Notes: a model not told the origin generated them from the sequence alone. Counted from the stretch's first letter, positions 34,919 through 45,113 are shown. The stretch: DNA of 64,000 bases from Piromyces finnis (GCA_002104945.1 MCFH01000026.1:558001-622000); one strand, 5' to 3'. A program made the numbers and translations.

Positions 34919-37765
34919 CTAATGTCGGATTCCAGACGATATTGAATGCGGTTTGTCTGGAAACTTTTTGTGGAAAGCTTTCAGTAATTCGGGGGCATGT
35001 ATGTCTTCTGCGTTTTCCCATGAACGATCTTCAGCAGAATATCCTTTCCAATCAACAAGATACTGAAGTGCTCCGTTGTTAATTCTAGAATCTAAAATTT
35101 CATTTACTTCATACTCTAATTCATCGTTAACTAAAATGGGAGGTGGCTTCTGAATGTCTCGGTTTTCAAAGGTATTTTCAATATAGGGCTCGAGATTAGA
35201 TATATGGAAAATGGGGTGTCTTCGGTCTCGTTTGGATAATTTTAACTTGAAATTTTGATTTTCCAAGCATTCAATAATTTCATATGGTCCCGATTTCCTA
35301 GGATCTAATTTCTTCACATTTGTTTTTCCTTTGGGATAGAGCAACCATACTTTGTCGCCTACATTTAAACTAGGAGGCTCTTGTCTTTTTTTATCAGCAT
35401 ATTTTTTAAACTTTTCTTGAGCTTCTTTCATATTTTCCTTTAGTTTATCAAGTGTCTTACCAATGTCACATACAACTTTTTCCGCTTCAGGAACTAGGGA
35501 CGTAATTGGAAGATCAATTAAGAATTCTGGATCATACTTTAAGTTGGCCTTGAAAGGTGACATTTTAATGGATTCCTGAATAGCATTGTTATAGGCAAAT
35601 TCTGCGAGTGAAATATACGAACTCCAGTCAGAATGTTTACTGTTAGTGAAACACCTGAGATACTGTTCAATTATACTATTAAGCCTTTCCGTTTGCCCAT
35701 CAGTCTGTTGGTGATGAGCAGTTGAAAGTTTGGATTCACAGGGCAGTAGCTTACAAAAATGTTGGAAGAATTTGGAATTGAATTGTCTACCGCGATCTGA
35801 TATAATTTCCTTTGGAATACCATGTAGTCTGAATACATTATCCAAGATAAGTTGTGCAGTTTCTTCAGCTGAGGGAAGCTTTCTAAGTGGAATGAAATGA
35901 CCCATCTTCGATAATCTATCCACCACTGTTAGGATAGCAGAGTAATTGTTCGATTTTGGTAGATTTGTAATGAAATCAAGAGATATTGAAGACCATTGTT
36001 TTTCGGGTATTGAGAGTGGTTGAAGAAATCCATATGGTTTATGATTGCTGTTTTTGTTTCTATTACACGTATCACATGAATTTACAAATCTGCGTACATC
36101 CCCCCTCAAGCTCTTCCACCAAAAGTTTCTACTAATAAGTTCGAGAGTTTTCCTAATACCGAAATGTCCGGAAGAAGGGGAATTATGATGGGATTGAAGA
36201 ATTTCAACACGAAGGACTTCGGGAATGTAAATCTTAAAGTTGTAAAGAAGAATACCATCCTTGAAAGTGAAAGGAGAATTGGGGAGATTAAGTCTTCTGG
36301 AGTTGTTTGTAGAATTGAAGTAAGGATCTGAAGGTAGGGCTGAACGAATCTTTTCTAATAGAGAGCTATCACTTAGAGAAATAACTGAGGAAATGCTAGT
36401 GAAATTAGAAGTGTTAAGAATTGAACCTGAATTAGAAACTTTATGTTCATAATCAGGTCTACGAGACAAGCAATCAGCTCTATTCTTCGAACCAGGTTTG
36501 TATTTAATAACAAAATCAAAACGAGAGAAGAAGATACTCCAGTGGATATGACGTTGGGAAAGATGATCTGGTTTACGCTCAAAAAGAAGATTACGATGAT
36601 CGGAGAAGACAGTGATTTGGTGATTGGCACCTTCAAGATGGTGCCTCCAGGTTTGAAAGGCTTCTTTGATAGCAAGGAGTTCCTTGTCGTAAATTGGGTA
36701 ATTACATTCGGCGTTGGTTAAAGCTCTCGAGAAGAAAGAAACAGGGTGAAGAGAACCATCAAATTCTTGAAGAAGGACACTACCGATAGCGAAGTTACTG
36801 GAGTCGGATTCAATAATGAAAGGTTTGTTCGGATCGGCATGGCGAAGGAGACTGGCGGAAAGAAAAGCATTTTTTAAATTATTGAAAGCTGAGACGGCAG
36901 AAGAGTCCATAATGAAAGGAACATTTTTCTTTAATAATCGAGTCAAGGGCGCAGCGATTTTAGAAAAATTTTTTATAAAGCGCCTGTAGTAATTACAGAG
37001 ACCCATGAATTGTTGGATATGTTTTGTATTTTGGGGAAGAGGCCAATTAAGAATGGCGTCTACTTTATTCTTTTCCATTGATATACCAGAACCAGAAAGA
37101 TGGTGACCAACAAAATCAATTTCAGGGACATCGAATTCGCATTTTTCGAGTTTAACATAGAGGTTATTCTTGAGAAGACGTTCGAGAATTAAGCGAACAT
37201 GCTTATGATGTTCCTCTAATGTATTGGAAAAAATGAGAATATCATCAATGTAAGCGAAGGCAAAGTCGTCGAGGAAATCACTTAAAATATCGTTGATAAA
37301 ATGCTGGAAGGTAGCTGGGGCATTTTTAAGACCAAATGGCATGACTAAATACTCAAAATGACCAAATCTAGTGTTGAAAGCCGTTTTATATTCATCACCT
37401 TCCTTAATACGAACAAGGTTGTATGCGGAACGAAGGTCGAGCTTAGTGAAGAATTTAGCTCCACTGACTTTTTCAAGAAGATCATTGATTAGCGGAAGGG
37501 GATAGGAGTTCCTAATAGTGATATCGTTGAGTTTTCTGTAGTCAATGCACATCCGAAGCAAATTATCTTTTTTTCGAACGAATAAGACAGGGGCGCCGGC
37601 TGGAGAGATAGACTTCCGAATGAAGTTCTTTTCTAAGTTTTCTTTAATATAATCCTTAAGTGTCTTTGTTTCCTCCACGGTGAGAGAATAAATTGGGCCG
37701 TAAGGGAGAGAAGAGTCGGGTTTTAAATCGATTCTACAGTCGTAAGGTCTATGCGGGGGGGAAGT
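34919..37765 (-). CDS. pol: Element D pol: RT, RNase H, integrase, chromodomain
   Basis: The 919-codon open frame from 37678 extends upstream without a stop to a C-run near 37760 (YDCRIDLKPD, PYGPIYSLT), where the frame changes from the protease. RT motifs: PVLFVRKKDNLLRMCIDYRK, FTKLDLRSAYNLVRI, MPFGLKNAPATFQ and catalytic YIDD. RNase [35 protein letters not shown]. Integrase: HHCC finger (HHNSPSSGHFG ... CDTCNRNK), then DDE residues in LDFITNLP, ISDRGRQF and the Glu of GQTERLN. The C-terminal chromodomain (YEVNEILDSR, YLVDWKGYSAEDRSWENAED) should bind methylated histone H3 and target heterochromatin. All catalytic residues are present. The seven C followed by G makes protease and RT out of frame: either a decay mutation or an assembly error. 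Confidence 0.94.
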   Translation of the reverse strand, partial: TSPPHRPYDCRIDLKPDSSLPYGPIYSLTVEETKTLKDYIKENLEKNFIRKSISPAGAPVLFVRKKDNLLRMCIDYRKLNDITIRNSYPLPLINDLLEKVSGAKFFTKLDLRSAYNLVRIKEGDEYKTAFNTRFGHFEYLVMPFGLKNAPATFQHFINDILSDFLDDFAFAYIDDILIFSNTLEEHHKHVRLILERLLKNNLYVKLEKCEFDVPEIDFVGHHLSGSGISMEKNKVDAILNWPLPQNTKHIQQFMGLCNYYRRFIKNFSKIAAPLTRLLKKNVPFIMDSSAVSAFNNLKNAFLSASLLRHADPNKPFIIESDSSNFAIGSVLLQEFDGSLHPVSFFSRALTNAECNYPIYDKELLAIKEAFQTWRHHLEGANHQITVFSDHRNLLFERKPDHLSQRHIHWSIFFSRFDFVIKYKPGSKNRADCLSRRPDYEHKVSNSGSILNTSNFTSISSVISLSDSSLLEKIRSALPSDPYFNSTNNSRRLNLPNSPFTFKDGILLYNFKIYIPEVLRVEILQSHHNSPSSGHFGIRKTLELISRNFWWKSLRGDVRRFVNSCDTCNRNKNSNHKPYGFLQPLSIPEKQWSSISLDFITNLPKSNNYSAILTVVDRLSKMGHFIPLRKLPSAEETAQLILDNVFRLHGIPKEIISDRGRQFNSKFFQHFCKLLPCESKLSTAHHQQTDGQTERLNSIIEQYLRCFTNSKHSDWSSYISLAEFAYNNAIQESIKMSPFKANLKYDPEFLIDLPITSLVPEAEKVVCDIGKTLDKLKENMKEAQEKFKKYADKKRQEPPSLNVGDKVWLLYPKGKTNVKKLDPRKSGPYEIIECLENQNFKLKLSKRDRRHPIFHISNLEPYIENTFENRDIQKPPPILVNDELEYEVNEILDSRINNGALQYLVDWKGYSAEDRSWENAEDIHAPELLKAFHKKFPDKPHSISSGIRH

Positions 37766-38568
37766 TCGTTTGCTGCTTTTTCAGAAAAGACGTCCTTAAA
37801 GTCAATGTAAAAATCCGGAATAGAGGGTGTTTTTGAAGGTGAATCTATAGAGGGACAAGTAATATAAATTGCAAATTTTTGAGAATATGACGTTGGAGAA
37901 CGGTGAGAAGTGCTAGAATCAGGTTTACTTACCGGAGAGGAAGCAGGGATGGAGGAATCAATAGAAGGTGAAGAGGGAGTCGAAGAGATTGAGTGAAGAT
38001 GAATATCCGAATTATTTGTTGAAACACAAGAGTCATTACACTGAGGGTTTTCGCAATTAGGTTTAAAATATGCTTTATTAGTTTCAAATTTAGATACATC
38101 TTTTTTAAAATACAATTTTTTACAATCAAAATCTACGACTGCCCTATTTGAATTGAGCCAAGGGGTACCAATAATTGGAGGTAGAGAATCATCATCTGTG
38201 ATAATGAATTGAATAGAAAATGATTCATCTTTAAATATAATCCTAAGAGGTTTAGTCATTCCCAAAATATTAGAAGTTTTCCCACCACAGTCAATGGTTC
38301 CAGATATTTTTGAAACCGATACTGGAATACTATATTTCTCAATAAAAAATTTGGAGATAGTGTTTTCAATAGCACCTGAATCAACCAAGATTGAGATATC
38401 GCATGGGTTATTATTAATCATAATGGTGAACGGGAAAATAAGGTATTTATCTAAGGGAATGAATGGATTATAAGATTTTGGATGGTGTGTATTATTGGTA
38501 AAAGGCTTAGCTTCAAAGGGGTTTGTACTAGAGTAAGATTTAGGCTCAGAATCTACTCTAGAAGTTAG
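37723..38568 (-). CDS. Element D protease region
   Basis: Open frame -1 relative to gag, starting at the frameshift site. A spacer of about 50 codons leads to a retropepsin with active site ILVDSGA and flap/closing motif PPIIGTPWL, which would cut the Gag-Pol polyprotein. A Ser/Pro-rich linker follows (SSTPSSPSIDSSIPASSPVS), then FYIDFKDVFSEKAANELPP, normally continuous with RT. The run of seven C at about 37757-37763 shifts the frame here, and the ORF ends at 37723. Confidence 0.88.
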   Translation of the reverse strand, partial: LTSRVDSEPKSYSSTNPFEAKPFTNNTHHPKSYNPFIPLDKYLIFPFTIMINNNPCDISILVDSGAIENTISKFFIEKYSIPVSVSKISGTIDCGGKTSNILGMTKPLRIIFKDESFSIQFIITDDDSLPPIIGTPWLNSNRAVVDFDCKKLYFKKDVSKFETNKAYFKPNCENPQCNDSCVSTNNSDIHLHSISSTPSSPSIDSSIPASSPVSKPDSSTSHRSPTSYSQKFAIYITCPSIDSPSKTPSIPDFYIDFKDVFSEKAANELPPRIDLTTVESI

Positions 38569-38574
38569 TTTTTT
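38528..38574 (-). promoter_or_regulatory. -1 ribosomal frameshift signal at the gag-pro junction (element D)
   Basis: The slippery heptamer A AAA AAC (38574-38568) is in gag phase, immediately before the gag TAA. Six bases later begins a stem: CTAGAGTAGATT pairs with AATCTTACTCTAG (12 bp, one bulged T) around a 9-base loop. Protease-pol is in the -1 frame and stays open through the site. Heptamer, spacer length and strong stem are the standard arrangement for programmed -1 frameshifting (A AAA AAC is also used at the MMTV gag-pro site). Confidence 0.9.
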
Positions 38575-39396
38575 GGAACTTTAGGACAGGAAGTGACCAA
38601 ATGATCCTTAGCACCACAATACATGCACAAACCTTGATCACGACGCTTTTGTTTTTCTTCAGCAGATAAAGGACCACGTCTTTTACCATCAGGTTGAGTG
38701 GAACGGGTAAAAGGATTTTGATCCTCATTTCTCATCTTTCGCACAAATGGATTATAAAGAGAAGCAACACGGTAATTTCTGGAAATATTATGTTTCTTAA
38801 GAAGGCTTGAGTCGATTATCATAGCTCTATGAAACGCAGCAAGAAGGGTTGGTATATCCTCACCACACATTAATAACTCGGCTTTGACTTCATCATGCAA
38901 TCCATCAATAAATTTTGAGACGAGGGCCGGTTGATTCCATCCAAGATGGATTGAGGCTTGTTCAAAATCTTTGATGTATTGAGATACTTCACCTATACGT
39001 TCTTGTTTCAATGCCATAATAATTTGGTTGGCATTGAATACAATGTCAAGATTACCAAATACTCTTCTAAGTAAGGCAACAAAGCTAGGATAACTGTTCA
39101 TAACTGGATTTCTTTCTTGGATCAAGTGAGCTACGAAGAGTTTGGCATCCCCTTCCATATAGGAAAACATAAAAGCTGTCTTATGGGCGTCCGAGCGGAA
39201 TAGAATGCTTCTTAATTGAAAGATTAATTCACAATGTTGAATAAATCCTTCAAGATCCATACTTTTTCCTGAGAATTTGCTTGGGTTTCCATCGGTAGCA
39301 CATAGTCCAGCATAAGAGGGTCCACAGGAGGTACTTGGCTTTGTTGAGAGGAAGAAGCTGAGGCGGTAGTGAAAATGTTGAAAGGGTATAAGACAT
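38565..39396 (-). pseudogene. gag: Element D gag
   Basis: Capsid-like Ty3/gypsy Gag (FSGKSMDLEGFIQHCELIF, MEGDAKLFVAHLIQERNPVM, SYPSFVALLRRVFGNLD). Near the end is a CCHC-like knuckle, CMYCGAKDHLVTSC. A well-placed ATG at 39396 opens a different frame (MSYTLSTFS), and the first about 45 codons are split between frames, so one or two small indels have damaged the N-terminus. The intact open frame starts at the internal ATG at 39260. The stop at 38567-38565 lies just after the slippery site. Confidence 0.87.
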
Positions 39397-39494
39397 ATTT
39401 AAAATGTTTTATTAGAAAATGGTTTTATTAATTTTATAAAGGGTTAAGTTATTATTGTGTTAAGGTAAGTCTTTTTTTCTTAGAGAATTAGTAT

Positions 39495-39931
39495 TGTAAC
39501 AACGCGAGAGACTCAGGTTAACACAATACTAATTAACTATTTTTTGTATTAATAGTATATTTTATTAATAATTTGATTATTTAATATTATTAATACAAAT
39601 TAACCTTAATACTAATTTTAAAGACTAAATTTACATGAATTTTATAAATTATTTTTATTTACTATTTATAAATATTCTTATTTAATAATTATGGATAAAC
39701 ATTATTCATATTGATTGGTAACTTCAATTATTTAAATAAAAAAGAAGAAATAGAAATAGACAAATATTATGGATTAAATATAGCGATTGCTATATTTAAT
39801 CCATAATATAGAGAACCCGGAGTCGAACACATGACAAGTAGGTCAGCGTCCAACAACCTGAAGGCGAAGCCAGCTTGGGGAACCCCGAAATACAATTTTG
39901 GTGAAAAGGTACAAAACCATTATACGTTACA
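39495..39931 (-). repeat. Element D 5' LTR (437 bp)
   Basis: Same length and ends as the LTR at 34471-34907. The bases GTAT occur on both sides of this LTR (39491-39494 and 39932-39935), which would look like a solo-LTR duplication, but the inner GTAT belongs to the element D leader and may be coincidence. Confidence 0.92.
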
Positions 39932-41404
39932 GTATTCATAATCGCTATCATCTTCATCATTGATGGTTCTAACAAGGCGGCCTTTAACATATTCTTTTTC
40001 TTCATTGTTTGGGACAGAGGAATCTACTTTCGGCTTTTTGGTCAAGCTTTGGTCGAGAACATCATGATCTAACTGATCATTCTTTGACTTCTTTCTTGGT
40101 TTTCTCTTTCTTTTGTCTTTATTACAATGTCTGGCACAATAACCAGAACTAAAAGCGATTTTCTTAGAGTCGTAGAAAGCATTTGGATTATGCTTCTTTA
40201 TCCACGGCAAACCAAGAATAACATCAACACCGGGGACTTGTAATCCATAAAGTTGAATTACTTCGAAGTGATTTTTGCAACGGAGCATGCACTTCTCAGT
40301 CCTTTCCCAAACACTAACAATTCCATCACTAACACCAGATACACGGAATGGTTCCACTTTTTTCAAATTAATACCAAGGTCTTCAGCAAGACTTGGATTA
40401 ATGAAATTCAATTCAGAACCGGAATCAATTAAAACCTTAATTTTAACTTCCGAGACTTCATTGGTACTCAAGTAAAAGTCCACAAGGTTTAAATCACTTT
40501 TCACTCCCTTGACTCCAACTTTGTAAATTTTTGGATTAACAATTTTTGGAGTCCTTTCTTTCACAATTCTTAACACTTTTCTGGGCTTTACTCTATTAGG
40601 ACAATTAAATTTTAAATGTCCTGGCTGTTTACAAAGAAGACATAATCCTTTTTTCTTTTCTTCTTCAAAGTTGTCTATGTTTTCACTGTAATTTTTACTT
40701 GATCCTTGGATGTTCACATACCTTTTACGTTTATTTTCTCTAATAATTCTAAACACATCCACATCCATAGGATCATTAGCCCTTCTACCATTAAAATAAA
40801 ATTCACTAAGCGAATTCCTTTTCATCATATCTTCAACTAAAATAGTTGAAGAAATCAATTGTTCAACTGAAGTTGGGTTTGATTCAATGAAAGCCAACTT
40901 CTCCCTAAGTGGTGGTAATAAACCTTTCAGAAACATGTAGATTTTTGCGCTATCATTAAAGATTGAATTTTGGCTAATACGTTGAAACTCGGTAATGTAA
41001 TCTAATACCTGACCAAATTTCCTTTGGCGAAGATTATCTAGTTTACCGCTAGCTACAACGGTATCGTATCTATAACTGCCAAAATTAGCCTTCAACCTAT
41101 CTACAAATTCATCATAATGATTTAAAACCCCACTATTATTCTTCATCAACACTGAAGCCCATTCCAAAGGTTTACCAGAGAAGTATGATATAACAAAGTC
41201 GACCTTGACTCGATCTGTATTATACAGTGTCGGTCGAGTACGAAATACCAACTCAACTTTGGTTAAAAATCCATCCAATTCTCTTTGTTTACCAGAGAAT
41301 ATTGGTGGAGCATTAATAATGTTCCCCGAATTCCCAGAAACACCCATAGTCCTATCACCCATCTCTAAATTTAAACTTTCAAACTCACTAATTAAGGCCT
41401 CCAA
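39932..41404 (-). pseudogene. gag: Element E gag-protease, truncated by element D
   Basis: About 490 codons in one frame from ATG 41404: capsid (PPIFSGKQRELDGFLTKVEL, FSGKPLEWASVLMKNNSG), zinc knuckle CLLCKQPGHLKFNC, then a retropepsin fused in frame (VLIDSGSELNFINPSLAEDL and VDVILGLPWIKKHNP) and a Lys/Arg-rich then acidic tail that breaks at the element D LTR. Unlike A and D, gag and protease need no frameshift here. The RT part is absent and an RNase H piece lies on the far side of element D. Confidence 0.9.
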
Positions 41405-41688
41405 CGTAAACTATTAAATAAAATAAAAAATGTTTTCTTACTACTGTTTAAGTAAGTAATCTTAATTTTTTTTTACACTAATACAATCTATTTAAATACA
41501 AAAGTTATTAAACGCGTTCTGCAAAGCAGTGTCGAACAATTTTTGTATCTATATATTGATTCCTTCGGCTATAGTAACTGTAGAATTCCTTTAACTAGGG
41601 CAGCAACAGAGTTTAACCTATAATTGTTTCAGTAATTCCTCTTCTGTAGTAGCAACCAAGTACTTGTAATGTTGAACACTGGAAGAAT
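41405..41688 (-). other. Element E leader
   Basis: Non-coding stretch between the family B LTR end at 41689 and the gag ATG, less AT-rich than the surroundings. In sense it begins just after ...CAGCATTACA of the LTR. A primer site should lie at its start (ATTCTTCCAGTG), but no tRNA end is obvious. Confidence 0.5.
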
Positions 41689-42055
41689 TGTAATGCTGAC
41701 ACAGAAAGAATAGATTAGGATATCTATTCTATTACAATAACACTAAATTTAAAATAAAATAAAAATTGTTTTATTAAAAAATATCTTTTATTATAATAGA
41801 AATTTATTAATAACAATTACATCGATCAAAATGATGAAAAATATCTTCTATTTATATTTTTCCTAAGTACATTTATATTATATTATAACTATTTATTTCT
41901 TATATATTATTATTTAAAATCTACACTAAAATCTTAATTATTAATAAATATTTAAACTATAACTATTTTTAGTAAAATACAATTGGCAATTCAAATTAAG
42001 TACTATTCAATTTGAATATATGCCCATGTATTATTTATATATTAATCATTTAATA
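41689..42055 (-). repeat. Truncated family B LTR, probable element E 5' LTR
   Basis: Reverse-orientation copy of the family B LTR. Its end (...TCAGCATTACA in sense) abuts the element E leader. Similarity to the full copies at 15204 and 53477 stops near 42055, so about 240 bp of the LTR start is missing. Confidence 0.8.
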
Positions 42056-42597
42056 TTTAATATTATAAATTGAGAATAACAATTACTGATACTAATTATA
42101 TATTCTCATGATTAATTAATTAATAATTATAACTAATGATTTTTGATCCAAAGGCTTTTTTGGTTTGATTATGATTGAGGTTATTAATCAAAATTATTTG
42201 AAAAATTATTAATTAATTTTTATAATTGATTAGGTTTGTAATCAAGAATATTTATTATCTAACCTTATTTAATAATAATGGAGAAGTTTTAAATTGAATT
42301 ATTTATAGAAAGTTGGATGACTTGAATAATGACTTTAATTATATAAATTAATATTAATCATTTAAATTATTTATAAGTTCTCATAATTTTTGACTAGTTT
42401 CTAGTAATATGATAATACAATATATTATAACATATCGCCATATTTCACATATTTGAAAATAATAAAATTTATATTACTTTTATATTAAATAAAAATATAT
42501 AAAAAAAGAAGGTTATTGGATAAAAATAACAGAATTATAGTGAAAATGGTGTAATAATTCATTAATAAAATTATAGACTATTTGTTAAATACTATTT
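42056..42597. other. AT-rich region, no gene seen
   Basis: AT-rich sequence between the truncated LTR and the nested retroposons. Nothing recognisable. Confidence 0.5.
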
Positions 42598-42951
42598 GAT
42601 ACCAATTTTAATTTTTTTTTTTTTTTTTTAGACTACCATATATCCTTAAACAGTATGACAGACCAGGAGGGTCACAACCACCTAGCAATAGGAATGAGCC
42701 AACGTTTCTATAAGAACCACCATTGGAGCTAACTCTGATCGATGGGAGAAATGCACTCGGAAGTTAAAAAAAAAAAAAAAAAACCATATATCCTCATCTA
42801 ACCCCCCTGAGTTATATATGGTATGTGATTGTACATTATTGTACATTGCCATATCAGAACGACGTCGGCACAATCATCCCTCTGGGCAGGGCTAATATGG
42901 AATGGCTTATTGCTCTTAACGATCCTATCACACAAAGATACCAATTTTAAT
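42598..42951 (-). mobile_element. Poly(A) retroposon fragment, minus strand, with 15-bp duplication
   Basis: The 15-bp direct repeat GATACCAATTTTAAT flanks both sides (42598-42612 and 42937-42951). A run of about 17 T at 42613-42629 is the poly(A) tail of a minus-strand element whose 3' part reads (sense) CAGGGGGGTTAGATGAGGAT before the tail. The element is only about 190 bp without the insertion inside it, so it is a 5'-truncated LINE end or a SINE. A second retroposon sits inside it. Confidence 0.85.
42635..42794 (+). mobile_element. Inner poly(A) retroposon fragment, plus strand, with 12-bp duplication
   Basis: The 12-bp repeat ACCATATATCCT flanks both sides (42635-42646 and 42783-42794). 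The insert (42647-42782) ends CGATGGGAGAAATGCACTCG GAAGTT and then about 17 A. The same 3' end closes the ORF1-type retroposon at 47709-49683, so this is a 5'-truncated copy of that family. Upstream similarity (FYKNHH against FKNHP in the matching frame) supports the relation. Confidence 0.87.
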
Positions 42952-44684
42952 AATTATGATCAACTTCACAATTTACTATAGTTTTTATTATTTTAATTAA
43001 TAGTTATCAACTATGTTACTTTATAATTTAAATATATTAATTAATTATATTAATTACATTTTAGTACATTTACATAAAGTATATTATATACTATTACTAC
43101 ATGTATTTTATATCATTGTAAGCCACATATATTTAGTTTATATTTTATTTCTAACATCATTTATATATATATTGTAAATAATAAAACATTTTAAATATTT
43201 ATTAAAATATATTTAAAAATGTGTTATTGCGTTATTATATATTATTAATTTACTTATATTAAAGTTTTAGATAAAAATTAATTATTCTTTTAAATAAATT
43301 TTTACAATTTTTTTATATTATTAAAATAAAAAATAATATATTATAATAAAGAATTACATATATAAGTCTTAATTTATATTTATAAATATAAATATAGGCA
43401 CTCAAAATTAATATTTTACTATTATCTTATTATAAAATAATCATTATAAAATATAATTTCATTTTATACATCCAACATATTTTTTAAAGATTTTAAAGCT
43501 TCAATTAATTAAATAAAAATAAAATTATTAAACTAGTAATTCTAAACATTGATTTAATTAATGTTAAGCATATCAACAGGTCAATCGTTTATATAAATAT
43601 TTTAGTGTTTAATTTTATTATATTTTTATATACTTTTTTTTTGTTAGTATGATACTATATATAATTATTCCCGCTCATGATAGTGTATCTTATGATTCAA
43701 AATGGATTATAGTTCCATGGGTTGAAATTCAAGCTTTAATTCAAAATCTGATATTCAATTGTTTTTTTTTATAATTGCTCTTTAATAGTTAAAGCTTAAA
43801 TTATAAAAAAAAAAACAATTGAATATCAGATTTTGAATTAAAGAACTTTAATGAATTATATCTTATACAAAATTACAAAATAGATATATATAATATAATG
43901 ATAAAAATTAAATATCATTTTCAATAATGACTATATAGGCTTTACTTTCAATCACAATTTTTATAAACATTTTTTTTTATTTGAGTTTAGTTTTTAACGA
44001 AATTATAAATATGAATTATGAATTTAATAAATTTTATTTATATATTTATTACAAATGAAAAATATCATAATAAAAGTTAATAAACACAAAACATTCAATA
44101 TATAATATATTTATTTATATAAATTTTTAATAATAATGACAAATTATTAATTATTAATAAAAATAAAAATTATTTAATTATTAAATTTATTTCATACTAA
44201 TATTTATTTTAGGTTTTTTATAGTATTTTTTATAAAACTTTATTTAGTTATTAACTCGAATAGAGAAGTGATAACTAACTTAACTTATTTTATAATTAAC
44301 TAATATTATAGTAAACCTTTTACAATTTTAATGCTTTATAGTTGATTATTTTGTTAGTCTAGTTCTAGTTTTATTAAAACGTTCTAAAAAATTTATTTTT
44401 TTTAAAATAATTATTGTTTAATAACAATTATTTGTAATATTTTATTTAATATTATATTATATTATATTATATTTAAAAGAAATAAATTTATTATTATAAA
44501 TAATTATTTTTTTTAACATTTTATTATATAAAATTATTTTTTCTAAATTTCAAAATTCATAATTAATAATATACAAATTCATATTTATGAAATAAATTTA
44601 ATTAATAGATAATTTTATTAAATTTATTTCACAAGATTAACAAAGAGAAAAAGTTGCATTATAAATATTACAGTTACATAATGT
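42952..44684. other. AT-rich region with one large hairpin
   Basis: No gene seen in about 1.7 kb. It contains the long inverted repeat at 43735-43843. Confidence 0.55.
43735..43843. repeat. Long inverted repeat, about 42-bp arms
   Basis: The left arm runs CTTTAATTCAAAATCTGATA TTCAATTG, then a T run and ATAATT. The right arm is the reverse complement, except that the A run is two longer. The spacer is about 21 bases (GCTCTTTAATAGTTAAAGC...) and can itself fold. It could form a cruciform or a long RNA hairpin. Confidence 0.88.
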
Positions 44685-45113
44685 GATGTGATATAAAAAT
44701 AATATGTGACTTGAATATTATTATATTAGTAAATTTTTTCTAATATTAAATTTATATAGTTTTATTATAATATTAATTATTTCTTCAAGGTATAAGAATA
44801 TAAATGTATGACAAATGTAAAAACATGTAATGTAAAAGAGTTATCTAGATGTATAATCCATATGATTCCAGACTTATAATTGTCCAATTATAAGTCTGGA
44901 ATTATTAAGTAAGCCTCATTAGAATAAATAGACTAGGGAATAATTATTATTAAGGAGGCTTCTTGTTTTTAGTAAAAGTTTAATGGCTAACAACGACAGA
45001 ATTAACGTTTTAGACAGAATAGAAATATTGGAGTGTAATAAATAAAGTTAATAATAAAACATATATTATTTAAAGTTAAATTTTTTCTACATAAAATTAA
45101 CCCGTATCAGATG
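44685..45113 (+). repeat. Solo LTR of the element A family
   Basis: LTR at 44689-45109 (421 bp), starting TGATATAAAAATAATATGTG and ending CCCGTATCA, flanked by the 4-bp duplication GATG. It is clearly more diverged from the element A LTRs than they are from each other. A 17-bp-stem hairpin (44865-44902, arms ATTCCAGACTTATAATT) replaces an imperfect version found in element A. Confidence 0.93.

Larger units (their letters stand above)
34471..39931 (-). mobile_element. Element D: Ty3/gypsy chromovirus-type retrotransposon
   Basis: Minus-strand element bounded by two 437-bp LTRs (39495-39931 as 5', 34471-34907 as 3') that differ at about six to eight positions. In sense order: LTR, leader, gag with CCHC knuckle, -1 frameshift signal, protease, RT, RNase H, integrase, chromodomain, polypurine tract, LTR. 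No matching target duplication is seen outside the LTRs (ATTAC on the left, GTATT on the right). Gag has a frameshift near its start and a frame change in a C-run lies between protease and RT; otherwise the coding region is nearly complete. Confidence 0.92.

Noticed and set aside
34807-35082. 91-codon plus-strand open frame across the element D LTR end
   Set aside because: Antisense shadow of the chromodomain end of pol and the LTR.
39491-39935. GTAT on both sides of the LTR at 39495-39931, as if it were a solo LTR
   Set aside because: Element D's leader, gag and pol follow it in the right orientation and a matching LTR with polypurine tract lies at the other end, so it is better explained as the 5' LTR.
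43735-43843. The long inverted repeat as terminal inverted repeats of a DNA transposon
   Set aside because: The spacer is only about 21 bases and no target duplication is visible outside the arms.
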